A stretch of 64,000 nt of DNA from Chitinophagaceae bacterium. GTDB taxonomy: Bacteria; Bacteroidota; Bacteroidia; Chitinophagales; Chitinophagaceae. Position numbers and translations under genes: made by a program. A model generated the notes under the pieces. The model saw nothing but the letters and a program-made list of their open reading frames with translations. It made no database searches and was not told the DNA's origin. The stretch is from assembly GCA_947454155.1 (NCBI GenBank), contig CANGIT010000014.1, positions 21,008 to 85,007 on the forward strand, in the 5' to 3' direction. Shown piece by piece: positions 16,095 to 25,619 of this stretch (position 1 is its first letter; every line of letters begins with the position of its first letter).

Positions 16095-17774
16095 ATGCAT
16101 AATCATCAAATTGCAGACGCCTTCTCTCTGCTTTCCAAGCTCACAGACATACATGGAGAAAACAGCTTCAAAGCCAAATCATACGCTACCGCAGCTTTTG
16201 CCATTGAAAAAATAACAGACCCTATTGCCGATTTACCTTTTGAAAAAATGGCCAACCTCAGAGGTGTTGGAGTTTCATCTGCACAGAAAATTACAGAGTT
16301 GCTTCAAAACGGTTCCATCAAAGCTTTGGAAGAGCTGGTGGCCAAAACACCTGAAGGCGTATTGGAAATGTTGCAGATCAAGGGAATCGGTCCCAAAAAA
16401 ATAAATACCATCTGGAAAGAGATGGAAATTGAAAGCATTGGCGAATTGCTCTATGCCTGCAAAGAAAACAGACTTAAACTCTTTAAAGGATTTGGCGAAA
16501 AAACACAACAGAATGTTATCGACGCCATCGAATTCTATTTCCGACATAAAGACTTTCATCTTTATGCACAAGTCGAATCCGCTGTACCAGAGATTTATGA
16601 TTTGCTTAGCCAGATTTTTCCGGATCGTAAAATTGTCTTGGCCGGGGAATACCTGTTACAGCTGGAAACTATCACCCGACTGGATTTTGTGATTGATGAA
16701 GAAACTGCTGTTGCAGAGAAAAAAATCACCGACATCAAAGGATTTCTACTTAAAGAAAAAACATCTTGTCTGATATTCTCCACACCGGCATCCATCGATA
16801 TCGCCTTGCATTGTTGCGCTACTGCTTCCCTCATCGAGCAGCAATTACTTCTTAGCGCTTCCCCTTCTTTTATAGATGAAATATCAGCAATCGCTACCCT
16901 TTCATCATCATCTTTCAACAACCTCTCCGAATATTTTCTATCGAAAGGTTTGCAGGAGATTCCACCTTGTTTATGGGATGTACCTTCTGCCCTAACACTT
17001 TATCAAAGCAAAAAAGAAATACCTGCGCTTATTGAAACCAAAGACATAAAAGGCATCATTCACAGCCACAGCAATTGGAGCGACGGTTCTTTCTCGCTTG
17101 AGGAAATGGCCATCGCCGCCATTGAAAAAGGTTTCGAATATCTTGTGATCAGCGACCATAGCCAAACCGCTTTTTATGCACAAGGATTAACCTCCGATCG
17201 TGTGCTGGCACAGCATCAGCTGATCGATGAGCTGAACATCAAGCTGGCTCCTTTCAAAATATTTAAAAGTATTGAATCGGATATTCTCAACGACGGCAGC
17301 CTGGATTATGATAACAGTATGTTGCAACGTTTCGATCTGGTTATCGCATCGGTGCACAGTAATTTGAAAATGTCGGAAGATAAGGCCATGATGAGATTAC
17401 TGAAGGCCATAGAAAATCCTTATACCAGTATTCTTGGTCATATGACCGGACGATTGTTGTTGAGCAGAAAAGGTTATCCGGTAGATCACGAAAAAATCAT
17501 CGATGCCTGCGCCGAACAACAGGTGGTCATTGAGCTGAATGCTCATCCCAGCAGACTTGATATTGACTGGAGACATATCAGAAAAGCACTGGACAAAAAC
17601 GTGTTGATTTCCATCAACCCAGATGCGCACGTCATCACAGGATTTGATGATGTAAGCTATGGTGTGAAAGTGGCACAAAAAGCAATGGTAACGGCAAAGA
17701 ACAACCTTAGCAGTTTTTCGCTAACCGAATTTGAACATTTCATTGCAAAACAACAAGCGAAAAGAGTAAATTAG
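16095..17774 (+). CDS. polX: PolX-family protein with HhH and PHP domains, degenerate polymerase site
   Basis: 559 residues, usual PolX length. Residues 1-130 hold the Pol-beta-like 8-kDa region and helix-hairpin-helix motifs (LRGVGVSSAQKI, IKGIGPKKI, FKGFGEKTQ). Residues 320-559 are a PHP domain with metal-binding HSHSNWSDG, ISDHSQTAF, ASVHSNL, GHMTGR, ELNAHP and NPDAH, consistent with 3'-5' exonuclease or AP-endonuclease activity. The palm between them is abnormal: the GS and paired arginines before the catalytic DxD are replaced by GEYLLQLETITRLDFVID, so template-directed polymerisation is doubtful. Expected role is base excision repair, perhaps as a nuclease only. Confidence 0.88.
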   Translation: MHNHQIADAFSLLSKLTDIHGENSFKAKSYATAAFAIEKITDPIADLPFEKMANLRGVGVSSAQKITELLQNGSIKALEELVAKTPEGVLEMLQIKGIGPKKINTIWKEMEIESIGELLYACKENRLKLFKGFGEKTQQNVIDAIEFYFRHKDFHLYAQVESAVPEIYDLLSQIFPDRKIVLAGEYLLQLETITRLDFVIDEETAVAEKKITDIKGFLLKEKTSCLIFSTPASIDIALHCCATASLIEQQLLLSASPSFIDEISAIATLSSSSFNNLSEYFLSKGLQEIPPCLWDVPSALTLYQSKKEIPALIETKDIKGIIHSHSNWSDGSFSLEEMAIAAIEKGFEYLVISDHSQTAFYAQGLTSDRVLAQHQLIDELNIKLAPFKIFKSIESDILNDGSLDYDNSMLQRFDLVIASVHSNLKMSEDKAMMRLLKAIENPYTSILGHMTGRLLLSRKGYPVDHEKIIDACAEQQVVIELNAHPSRLDIDWRHIRKALDKNVLISINPDAHVITGFDDVSYGVKVAQKAMVTAKNNLSSFSLTEFEHFIAKQQAKRVN

Positions 17775-17790
17775 TTTGATCAAGTAGTAT

Positions 17791-17902
17791 CCAGCATCCA
17801 GTATCCAGCATCCAGTATCCAGCATCCAGTATCCAGTATCCAGTATCCAGCATCCAGTATCCAGTATCCAGTATCCAGCATCCAGTATCCAGTATCCAGC
17901 AC
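17791..17902. repeat. 7-bp-period array (CCAGYAT)16
   Basis: Sixteen exact heptamers, CCAGTAT or CCAGCAT, ending in CCAGCAC. It fills nearly all of the 133 bases between the convergent stops of polX and the histidine kinase. The same family occurs at 61055-61215. Long open frames across it are artefacts of the stop-free repeat. Confidence 0.95.
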
Positions 17903-17907
17903 CTCTA

Positions 17908-20900
17908 TCACGATGCACTTTTCACCACAGGCAACTTCACTACAAAAGTGGTGCCTTCATTAATGACGGTTTCGAAGCTGATATCGCCATCAGATTGCTC
18001 TGCAATTCTTTTGCACATGGCAAGACCCAAGCCGGTGCCTGAAGTTTTGGTGGTGAAGTTGGGGGTGAATATTTTTTCTTTTACTTCGTCGTCAATACCG
18101 GTACCATTGTCGCGGATACTAGTATATAGAAAACCGTCACTGATTTGCTGACTGATGATAATTTTGGGCATACGATTGGGCGGCACCGCCTGTATGGCAT
18201 TGATCAATAAATTGGTAAACAGCCTGTGCAACTGTGTCTTGTCGGCAAATACATGGATATGCTGTGGCAATAATTGTCTTACAATCTGCAGCTGTTCATT
18301 GGTTTCATGCATCAGCAGAATATTGCGGATGGTTTCGTTGATATCGAACAATTCTTTTTTAGGCTCCCCGATGCTGGCAAACTGACTGAAGGCATTGGCA
18401 ATATTGCTCAAGTGGTCAATTTGTTCAATGAGTGTCACCGATACATTGCGGGCAAGCTCATCGATATGCTGCGAACGGTTATCAATCGACTTTTGCAGAA
18501 ACTGCATGCTGAGTTTCATCGGCGTCAGCGGATTTTTGATTTCATGCGCCACCTGTCGGGCCATCTCTCTCCAAGCCCCTTCCCTTTCGGTACGGGCCAG
18601 TACAGCGGCACTTTCTTCGAGCTTCAACACCATCTTGTTGTACTCTTTCACCAAGGCCCCGATTTCATCATTCCTTTCCCACTTGATCGGATCATTTTGT
18701 GAGCCGATATTTATTTTTTTCATTTTTTCGGCAATCAGTGAAAAAGTGGAGCTGATTCTGTTGGTGATGAACAAAGAGATGATACCCGCCAGCAAAAATA
18801 TGAATGCGTTAAGGTTGATAATAGTGATCAGGAAATTGGAAATCTCTTGCTTAAGGATGTTTTGAGAGGTGAAATAAGGGATGTTGATATAGGCATACAC
18901 ATTGCCATTGGCGTCGATGACCGGAATATAATTGCTGATGTAAGTAAGATTGCCGATACTTTCTTTTTGGAAAAACTGAATCTCCTTGTTGTGATTGAGG
19001 TGATAATAAGCTAGCGGATTCATTTTGGTGGAGAGAATCCCTTTGTTGTAAGGTAATGGAAGTGATGATACCCTGAGGTTGCCTTCAAGATCGTAGAGAT
19101 TGACATCCACTCCATGAATATCAGAAATCTTCTGTACGGCATCTTCCAGCCTTTGATCGTAATCAAGTGTATTGAGCTGTGTGGAATCCGTTAGGCTCCA
19201 ACCACTGGTAATCGTACTTTTTACCTCTTTTTCCATGATGCGAATGGTGCGATTGAGCTTTTCACGATTGTTGGACTCGTAACGGAAAATAAAAAACATC
19301 ACAGAAGCCAGGGCAATTACCACAAATGAAATCACACTGATCAAAATGATGGCGCCATGAATTTGGTTGCGCAAAGACAATTGCCAATAGGCAATGATCC
19401 GTTTTCTGTTCAACCTGGAATGGACAATGGTGTTGATCAGCCAAAGTATGGCCGTAATGAGCAAATAGCAAAAGAAGAAATAGGAAAACAAGGTAATGGT
19501 TTCTATGATGACCTTACTTTCCTTGACGATGACCACTAAATTGCCTGCCCCCGCATTATACCAGAGTTCGTCGTAATTTTTCCGATTGACAACTTTGAAG
19601 CGTAAAGATTTTATATCTGCGGCAGACAAAGAAGTGGGGAAAGGATAATCATTATGGATATTGACCAGTTTATAACTGTTATATAAGGCAAAAGCATAGG
19701 AAGCTGAGTTTTCGATAGAACTGGATTTCCCTTTACTGAACAGCTCGGGATACAACGCATCTCTTCTTTGTTTTTTGGGAGTAGCCAATATGAAAACCAC
19801 ACCTGTAGGAAATCCCAAGGTATCCAGCACATCTTTCTTACTGATATAGCTGAACACATCAAAAGACTGGTCGAAATAATACAAACCAACAATGCTGGTG
19901 GGTTTGGATTGGGATACCCATACGGCATTCAGCTGATCGAAGCTAACCGAATCTTCATTAAATAACGGCTGCTGGTTGTTGCTAAATGTGTAAATATGAG
20001 TATCGTATTTGTTGGTATATGCACTGGTGTTGCTGCTGATGATACTGTCTTTCAAAGCAGAACTGGAAGCCTGGTTGTTGAAACGGGAATAATTGGCAGT
20101 TAGAAAATCAGAGGTGAATGAAGTAAGCATTGAATTGACCAGGATCTCATTGGCCGGATCGGATTTAAGCGCCAAGGCTTCTGCATAATTTTTTCGCACA
20201 TCAATCTCTTTTCTATCATTCTCCACCTTTATCATCAAGGTGATTGAAAAAGAGAAGTAGACCAGCCAAAATACCATTCGGGAAGCAAGATTTGAATTGT
20301 CATGTATGCGCAATTGAGGCCATGAGCACATCCAAAGAAACAGCAACAACCATATCAGCACAGATAATTCATAGCCACCATTTATATTACCTAACCTGAA
20401 ACTCAGCAATAACAAAGCCTCTACGGCCACCACAACTAAAAATGGATAGAACAGTCCTGGCATTCCTTCCTTAATGACCGTCACCATCATCTGGCAGCAA
20501 ACAAAGAAACCGATGGATAGCAAACACAATACCGCAATAGCCAATACGCTATACTGATTTAAACTGAAGAAATTCACCACATCAAAAGATATGGAAGAAT
20601 CAGCCATGGCTTCCAAAATATGGCTGCAAAACTGTGTGAGGGCAAGAATCATGAAACCAAAAAACACAATGACCATCCATCTCCCCCATTCTTGCTTGGG
20701 TGTAATTCTGAATTTATGCAAGATGAACTGCGAGCGAATGAATAGAATCATCCATAATAAAAGAAATACATTCACAAACAGATCGCCCAGCGACCTGGCA
20801 AAAATCCCCCAATTAAAAACATCTGAGTTGAAAAGGATGAACTGTTGCCAATGAAACGGAAAATTAAAAAAATAAGTGAGCGCACGCAATCCAATAATGA

Positions 20901-21663
20901 TTGCAGCAAGAAACAAAATCCCTTTGAGGGCAGAGCGGCGAGAAGACACATAAGCCGCTAGTAAGTGGGCGTAAAACAACAGCAAGAGTAATGCTATCAG
21001 TTGAAATGACACAGCCACAGGATTACTTTTTTCAAAAAGCGATTGTCTTTTTTCTATCACAGTAAACAAGGGCCTGCCAGAAGTTGAAAGCACCAGACCT
21101 TCACTGGCTAAATTTTGCGTGAGATCATAATTATACGACAGCGACTGGTCAATGATGAAATTATTTTGCAGATATTCATTCTCAATAAAATAATCCCATT
21201 TGACAGGAATCATTACAATGGCTTTGTAATTATTGAGTTTGTTTTTTTTCCAAACATAATAGCCGTTATCCATCTTCACAAAGCCTTCCTGATCTTTACC
21301 ATACAACATGAACGGCAATGGAATTACATTTTGTGTACTCCAGAATTGAAGTGATTCCGAAGAACTGTCTGAATTGGCATATAGAAAAAGATAAAAATTC
21401 TTTTGAGAAAGCTCATTCAGTAGTTTATCATCAAACTGATGTGTGCTGAGCTGTCGGCGATGGGCCGAATCGGCTAAAAAGGCCTGTGCATCTTTTTCCT
21501 GCTGATGTACGTAAGATGACACTTTGCTTTGAACGGTGGATACAGAAGAGTTGGCCGACCAGTAATTATTGATGACAAATGAAAAAGTAAGCAGCCATGC
21601 GGCAATGATTGGCAGGTAAATGTGTCTGTATAAGAAATTCTTGATTGATCCCGACTGCTCCAT
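17908..21663 (-). CDS. Large NtrY-like membrane sensor histidine kinase
   Basis: 1251 residues. One helix at about 13-33 is followed by a 180-residue extracytoplasmic domain, then a block of eight helices (about 215-480), a second large soluble domain (about 490-720), two helices (about 735-810), a third small sensor domain, and a last helix before HAMP. The kinase core has REMARQVAHEIKNPLTPMKL with phospho-His near residue 1040, the N box LFTNLLINAIQAV, and ATP-lid boxes DNGTGIDD and GTGLGLAMCKR. The HEIKNPLTP form is that of NtrY. No response regulator is adjacent. It follows mazG by six bases, implying co-transcription. The stimulus is unknown. Confidence 0.9.
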   Translation of the reverse strand: MEQSGSIKNFLYRHIYLPIIAAWLLTFSFVINNYWSANSSVSTVQSKVSSYVHQQEKDAQAFLADSAHRRQLSTHQFDDKLLNELSQKNFYLFLYANSDSSSESLQFWSTQNVIPLPFMLYGKDQEGFVKMDNGYYVWKKNKLNNYKAIVMIPVKWDYFIENEYLQNNFIIDQSLSYNYDLTQNLASEGLVLSTSGRPLFTVIEKRQSLFEKSNPVAVSFQLIALLLLLFYAHLLAAYVSSRRSALKGILFLAAIIIGLRALTYFFNFPFHWQQFILFNSDVFNWGIFARSLGDLFVNVFLLLWMILFIRSQFILHKFRITPKQEWGRWMVIVFFGFMILALTQFCSHILEAMADSSISFDVVNFFSLNQYSVLAIAVLCLLSIGFFVCCQMMVTVIKEGMPGLFYPFLVVVAVEALLLLSFRLGNINGGYELSVLIWLLLFLWMCSWPQLRIHDNSNLASRMVFWLVYFSFSITLMIKVENDRKEIDVRKNYAEALALKSDPANEILVNSMLTSFTSDFLTANYSRFNNQASSSALKDSIISSNTSAYTNKYDTHIYTFSNNQQPLFNEDSVSFDQLNAVWVSQSKPTSIVGLYYFDQSFDVFSYISKKDVLDTLGFPTGVVFILATPKKQRRDALYPELFSKGKSSSIENSASYAFALYNSYKLVNIHNDYPFPTSLSAADIKSLRFKVVNRKNYDELWYNAGAGNLVVIVKESKVIIETITLFSYFFFCYLLITAILWLINTIVHSRLNRKRIIAYWQLSLRNQIHGAIILISVISFVVIALASVMFFIFRYESNNREKLNRTIRIMEKEVKSTITSGWSLTDSTQLNTLDYDQRLEDAVQKISDIHGVDVNLYDLEGNLRVSSLPLPYNKGILSTKMNPLAYYHLNHNKEIQFFQKESIGNLTYISNYIPVIDANGNVYAYINIPYFTSQNILKQEISNFLITIINLNAFIFLLAGIISLFITNRISSTFSLIAEKMKKINIGSQNDPIKWERNDEIGALVKEYNKMVLKLEESAAVLARTEREGAWREMARQVAHEIKNPLTPMKLSMQFLQKSIDNRSQHIDELARNVSVTLIEQIDHLSNIANAFSQFASIGEPKKELFDINETIRNILLMHETNEQLQIVRQLLPQHIHVFADKTQLHRLFTNLLINAIQAVPPNRMPKIIISQQISDGFLYTSIRDNGTGIDDEVKEKIFTPNFTTKTSGTGLGLAMCKRIAEQSDGDISFETVINEGTTFVVKLPVVKSAS

Positions 21664-21669
21664 TTTGTT

Positions 21670-22440
21670 TTAGCTTTCTGATTTTTTTATTCGGTTCCAC
21701 AAGGCATCCATCTCTTCGAGCGACATGTCGTGCAGCATTCTGTTTTCGGCTGCAGCAGCGGCTTCCATCTGGCTGAAACGGTGCTGAAATTTCTTGTTCG
21801 TGCGTTCCAGGGCGTTCTCGGCATCAATCTCCAAAAACCTGGAATAATTGACCAGTGAAAATAACAGGTCTCCGAATTCTTCTTCCATGTGATGCTTATC
21901 GTTACTGTTGACAGCCTCTTTCAATTCCTGCATTTCCTCTTCCACTTTGTCCCAAACCTGCGCCACATGATCCCATTCAAAACCCACTTGCTTGGCTTTC
22001 TCCTGCAACCTTATGGCTTTCACCAGCGCAGGCAGCGATTGGGGCACTCCGGCCAGTACCGATTTTTTTCCTTCTTTCAATTTCAGTTTCTCCCAGTTCT
22101 GCTTCACCTCTTCCTCATCTTTCACCTGCACGTCACCATAAATGTGCGGATGACGATGAATCAGTTTTTCGCAAATGCCTTCAATGGCGTCTTTCAATTC
22201 AAATTGTTGTTGCTCTTTGGCGATGCGTGCATAGAACACGATATGCAACAATAAATCGCCCAGTTCTTCACGAATGCCTTTCCAATCGGCATCAGTAATG
22301 GCATCAGCCAGCTCGTAGGTTTCTTCAATGGTCAAATGTCGCAAGGTTTGTATTGTCTGTTTGCGATCCCAGGGACATTTTTCGCGCAGGTCGTCCATGA
22401 TGGACACCAACCGCGAAAATTGCGCTTCCGTACTCTTCAT
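21670..22440 (-). CDS. mazG: Nucleoside triphosphate pyrophosphohydrolase MazG
   Basis: 256 residues, two tandem MazG domains. The first has CPWDRKQTIQTLRHLTIEET followed by REELGDLLLHIVFYARIA, with EExxE...ExxD metal ligands; the second has EEMQELKEAV and EEEFGDLLFSLVNYSR. It hydrolyses non-canonical or excess NTPs to NMP and pyrophosphate. It is the first gene of a two-gene unit with the histidine kinase; functional coupling of the two is not known. A near-match to the -7 element (TA-N3-TTTG) lies at 22466-22474 on the minus strand. Confidence 0.95.
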   Translation of the reverse strand: MKSTEAQFSRLVSIMDDLREKCPWDRKQTIQTLRHLTIEETYELADAITDADWKGIREELGDLLLHIVFYARIAKEQQQFELKDAIEGICEKLIHRHPHIYGDVQVKDEEEVKQNWEKLKLKEGKKSVLAGVPQSLPALVKAIRLQEKAKQVGFEWDHVAQVWDKVEEEMQELKEAVNSNDKHHMEEEFGDLLFSLVNYSRFLEIDAENALERTNKKFQHRFSQMEAAAAAENRMLHDMSLEEMDALWNRIKKSES

Positions 22441-22506
22441 ATTACCCTATTTTTGTTAAAAATAACAAAGTTTAGCATTACGTCGCCATGGTTCTGCAAA
22501 TGGATT

Positions 22507-22514
22507 TACTTTTG
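22507..22514 (+). promoter_or_regulatory. -7 box of the 22561 gene
   Basis: TACTTTTG fits TAnnTTTG, with a predicted leader of about 42 bases before the ATG at 22561. Confidence 0.5.
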
Positions 22515-22560
22515 CGCCGTTGACCTTGTTGCAACTTCAATGTAAAACCAAGTATAAAAG

Positions 22561-23391
22561 ATGAAAAAAGATTTAATGCTGTTCTCACTCTGCATCCTGA
22601 TTACCTGTTCGGCCCGTGCACAGTTTTATTATAAAGATTTTATCAGCAGCAATTTTGCCGCTTTCGATCAGTTAAGCTACAAGAAAGCCGGCATCAGAAA
22701 TATCAAGTTAAACAGCTTCGAAGCCAATGGCTTACCTTCTGAAGATTTTTTCTGTGAAAAGAAAATATCCAGGGATTTTAAAAAATCGACATTGTATACA
22801 CGTATCGGACTCACCGGACAGCAAATGCTGGAGAATTATTTTGACAATAAGGGCAGACTAGCCAAAACATACGACAGCTCTCAGTTTGCTGTGGCCACCA
22901 CCCTTTTCAGTTACGATGCACAAGGTCGCTTGACCAATACAACTAACTTCTCCAAATCCAACGACGATGATTTTGTAAGTGAAATATTGGAAACCCATCT
23001 TTATCATTATGATGCGGCCGGCACTCTAACGGATATGATCCGTATCAAAAACCAAAGCGACAGCAGCATCATTTCATTTTCCTCCGACGACAACCATCAT
23101 GTGGCTGTGGAGAAAGACACCCGCACCAATGCAGTTTATTATTATTACTATGATGCCGAAGGCAGAATGACAGATGTTACACATTTCAATGAGGAAAAAA
23201 ACAAAATGGTGGCTGACTATGTATATGAATACAATCCCGATGGACAGATGGCACAACTCACCACCACTGAAGCGGGCATTGATAATTTTGTGGTGTGGAA
23301 ATACAAATACGAAAATGGCTTGCGTCGTTCGGAAAGACTATTTGACAAAGATGGCTTCTTGGTAGGAAAGATTGAATACGAATACAAATAA
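22561..23391 (+). CDS. Secreted protein with YD-like repeats, function unknown
   Basis: 276 residues. It starts with a signal peptide (MKKDLMLFSLCILITCSARA, cleavage likely before QF). The C-terminal two thirds contain four to five degenerate YD-type motifs (FSYDAQGRLTNTTNF, YHYDAAGTLTDM, YYYDAEGRMTDVTHF, YEYNPDGQMAQL, YKYENGLRRSERLF) spaced about 35-45 residues, as in short RHS/YD-repeat proteins of Bacteroidota. No toxin or core domain is attached. It probably folds as a small beta structure in the periplasm or outer surface. It stands alone between mazG and the rlpA-like gene. Confidence 0.75.
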   Translation: MKKDLMLFSLCILITCSARAQFYYKDFISSNFAAFDQLSYKKAGIRNIKLNSFEANGLPSEDFFCEKKISRDFKKSTLYTRIGLTGQQMLENYFDNKGRLAKTYDSSQFAVATTLFSYDAQGRLTNTTNFSKSNDDDFVSEILETHLYHYDAAGTLTDMIRIKNQSDSSIISFSSDDNHHVAVEKDTRTNAVYYYYYDAEGRMTDVTHFNEEKNKMVADYVYEYNPDGQMAQLTTTEAGIDNFVVWKYKYENGLRRSERLFDKDGFLVGKIEYEYK

Positions 23392-23399
23392 CACAAACT

Positions 23400-23846
23400 T
23401 CAGTCCTCCAGCACTTGCACGATAACATTGGCCACACCGGATGAGATTATGTTCAAGTTTGTAGCGGCAATTCTGCTCAAATCAATCAACCTGACCGATG
23501 CCGCGTTCATCCTGTCGTTGATTTTCACTTTTACGCATTCACCATTGGCGGGGTTGACAACAAGCACCTGAGTCCCCAATGGCAGTTTGTTGCTAGCCGC
23601 TGTATATTTTAACTGACTAAATACTTCTCCACTGGCTGTTTTTCTGCCTTCAAATTTATTGGCATAATAGCTGGCTTTGCCTTTCAACAGTCTGATAACT
23701 TTAAGGGGTTCGTCATTTACATTTCTTGCAGATACATCACTATCATGCGTTTGTGCATTAAGCGTATCAGACTGTGCCACCGCATAAAATTTCAACATGC
23801 AAATCAACAACAAGATGGCCAACCGTTTGAGATAAAAAGTAAACAT
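23400..23846 (-). CDS. RlpA-like double-psi beta-barrel protein
   Basis: 148 residues from the ATG at 23844-23846, chosen because it directly starts a signal peptide (MFTFYLKRLAILLLICMLKF) and avoids overlap with the upstream gene. The mature part has the RlpA pattern: ASYYANKFEGRKTASGEVF, LPLGTQVLV, VKINDRM and LIDLSRIAATNL. RlpA proteins of some bacteria are lytic transglycosylases acting on naked glycan strands; the catalytic residues of that activity are partly conserved, so enzyme or binding protein are both possible. No SPOR domain is present. It lies 13 bases after the L,D-transpeptidase gene. Confidence 0.88.
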   Translation of the reverse strand: MFTFYLKRLAILLLICMLKFYAVAQSDTLNAQTHDSDVSARNVNDEPLKVIRLLKGKASYYANKFEGRKTASGEVFSQLKYTAASNKLPLGTQVLVVNPANGECVKVKINDRMNAASVRLIDLSRIAATNLNIISSGVANVIVQVLED

Positions 23847-23859
23847 TTTGAGATGATGA

Positions 23860-25566
23860 TTATGGTGTTGTAGCAAAATATTTTTCCAGCATTTTACTGT
23901 CTTCATCATATATGTCGGTGTAGAAAATAAGTTGTCCATTCACCGATTCGCAGCTCATATAATTGATGAAGATGGGCACTCTTTTTTTAACGGGCACACG
24001 CAGCTTTTTTTTCTGCGCAATCCAGGAAGCTACAGAGTCAGGCGTGTAAGCCAATGAATCTTTGGGCGCCAGCAAAGTACTGTCGTTTCTGATGAGCCAC
24101 TCAGCCAGTGGCAGCCATTCCTGCACCCGCACACAACCATGACTCAACGCCCGCATGTTGCGAGAGAAAAAATAACGCTGATTGGTGTCGTGCAAATAGA
24201 CATCGAAAGGGTTTCTGAAATTGAACTTCATCACCCCCAACGCATTGTCATCACCGCTGTCTTGACGAATCTGATAGGGAATCCCTTTTTTGTATTTCGA
24301 CCAGTCCACTTTAACAGGATCTATCTTAGATCCTTTATGGTCGAACAATTCAAGACCTTTCCGTTTGAGATAATCAGGCGACTTTTTAAGCCCGGGCAAC
24401 ATTTCTTTTTTGATGATACTGGAGGGCACGGTCCAGGTGGGATAAGTCACCATTTCGTAGATGCTGCTGTTTAGTATAGGCGTTGGCGTGATGGGCTTGC
24501 CGCAGATGATCCTGGAAGTAATACATAGTGAGTCAGAAGACCAGGTTTGCAAATAAAAGCCCGGAAGATTCACCCATACATAGCTCACCGGAACGGTATC
24601 GGGCAAAAGTTTATAACGATCGAGTGTAATCAGCAGGCGTTTGAACTTCACCTTGTCGGTTAAATTCAGTGATCTGATCACCGCAGGACCCAATTTTCCA
24701 TCGGTTGTAAGTCCGGCTTTTTTTTGATAGCTCAAAATAATTTTCGCCAATGTTGCCGTATCGGTTTCATCCTCCCATTTCAACTCCAGGCCTTTTTCTT
24801 CAGCAAGTCTTTTTTTCAATGATGAAATAAAGGCCATGGAATCTTCATCATTTCCGGATAAGAAAGGAAAATGAATATAAGTGAAGGAAGTGGTATCCAT
24901 TTGGCGATAAAAAGAATCTACATGCAGTTTGAGTTCACGATAGCCATGCCACAGCGGCTGCAGCGACTCAAAAAAAACAGTATCTTTTTCCCCTTGTAAA
25001 AAACGAAGCAAGGTGGGTCCAAAAAATCTGCGGTAAGCAGCCGTATCATTTTTATACAACAAACTGTCCGGTGCCATCCGTCCCTGGTGAAGATCTGCCG
25101 CCACATGCATGAAGGCATCGGAGAGCAACAAATCGGCCTTAGCCCAAAGCACGGCATCTTTTTGTTTTAATGAATCGGTACAAAGAGAAGCATAGAGTTC
25201 TTTGATTTCCTGGTAGTGATAAGCTTCCCTAAACAACCCATCACTGATGGAGGTATCGAGATAAAGAATGAATCTTGTTGTATGCTTTGAAAAGACAGCC
25301 GTATCGGACCAAACCGGAGTAAATTCATGCGATTGGTAATAAGCTGCAACCGGAAGATAGTAAGGCAGATGCAGGTCGGCTTCAACATTTCCCTGCTGAT
25401 CCTCAGCTATATCAAGAGCCGACTCGATGTTGTCGGACACATATTCATTTATGGATTTGGTATCCTTCACAATCTCCTTATCTTTCATTTTGTAAGAACG
25501 ACAAGAGAAAAATATCAGCATCAAACTGCAAAGGATGATCGATTTGCTTATACTTTTGTAACACAT
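23860..25566 (-). CDS. L,D-transpeptidase lipoprotein (YcbB/LdtD-like)
   Basis: 568 residues. The N-terminus ends in a lipobox (LMLIFFSC, Cys near residue 22), so the protein is lipid-anchored. Residues 250-300 form a peptidoglycan-binding domain (ILSYQKKAGLTTDGKLGPAV). The YkuD catalytic domain has VWVNLPGFYLQTW, YPTWTVP, the conserved HDTN and the active-site block ALSHGCVRV near residue 474 with the nucleophilic Cys. Such enzymes make 3-3 cross-links in peptidoglycan or attach proteins to it. Operon with the RlpA-like gene; divergent from the VanX-like dipeptidase gene, giving a cell-wall cluster. Confidence 0.93.
   Translation of the reverse strand: MCYKSISKSIILCSLMLIFFSCRSYKMKDKEIVKDTKSINEYVSDNIESALDIAEDQQGNVEADLHLPYYLPVAAYYQSHEFTPVWSDTAVFSKHTTRFILYLDTSISDGLFREAYHYQEIKELYASLCTDSLKQKDAVLWAKADLLLSDAFMHVAADLHQGRMAPDSLLYKNDTAAYRRFFGPTLLRFLQGEKDTVFFESLQPLWHGYRELKLHVDSFYRQMDTTSFTYIHFPFLSGNDEDSMAFISSLKKRLAEEKGLELKWEDETDTATLAKIILSYQKKAGLTTDGKLGPAVIRSLNLTDKVKFKRLLITLDRYKLLPDTVPVSYVWVNLPGFYLQTWSSDSLCITSRIICGKPITPTPILNSSIYEMVTYPTWTVPSSIIKKEMLPGLKKSPDYLKRKGLELFDHKGSKIDPVKVDWSKYKKGIPYQIRQDSGDDNALGVMKFNFRNPFDVYLHDTNQRYFFSRNMRALSHGCVRVQEWLPLAEWLIRNDSTLLAPKDSLAYTPDSVASWIAQKKKLRVPVKKRVPIFINYMSCESVNGQLIFYTDIYDEDSKMLEKYFATTP
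25551..25558 (+). promoter_or_regulatory. Possible -7 box for the dipeptidase-lpxB unit
   Basis: TACTTTTG on the plus strand inside the first codons of the divergent L,D-transpeptidase gene, 61 bases before the ATG at 25620. No well-spaced -33 element is seen. Confidence 0.35.
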
Positions 25567-25619
25567 AGGCTTGGGCTGTTGACCGCTATAAAACGAAAAA
25601 TCAAGGCTCCTACAATTTA

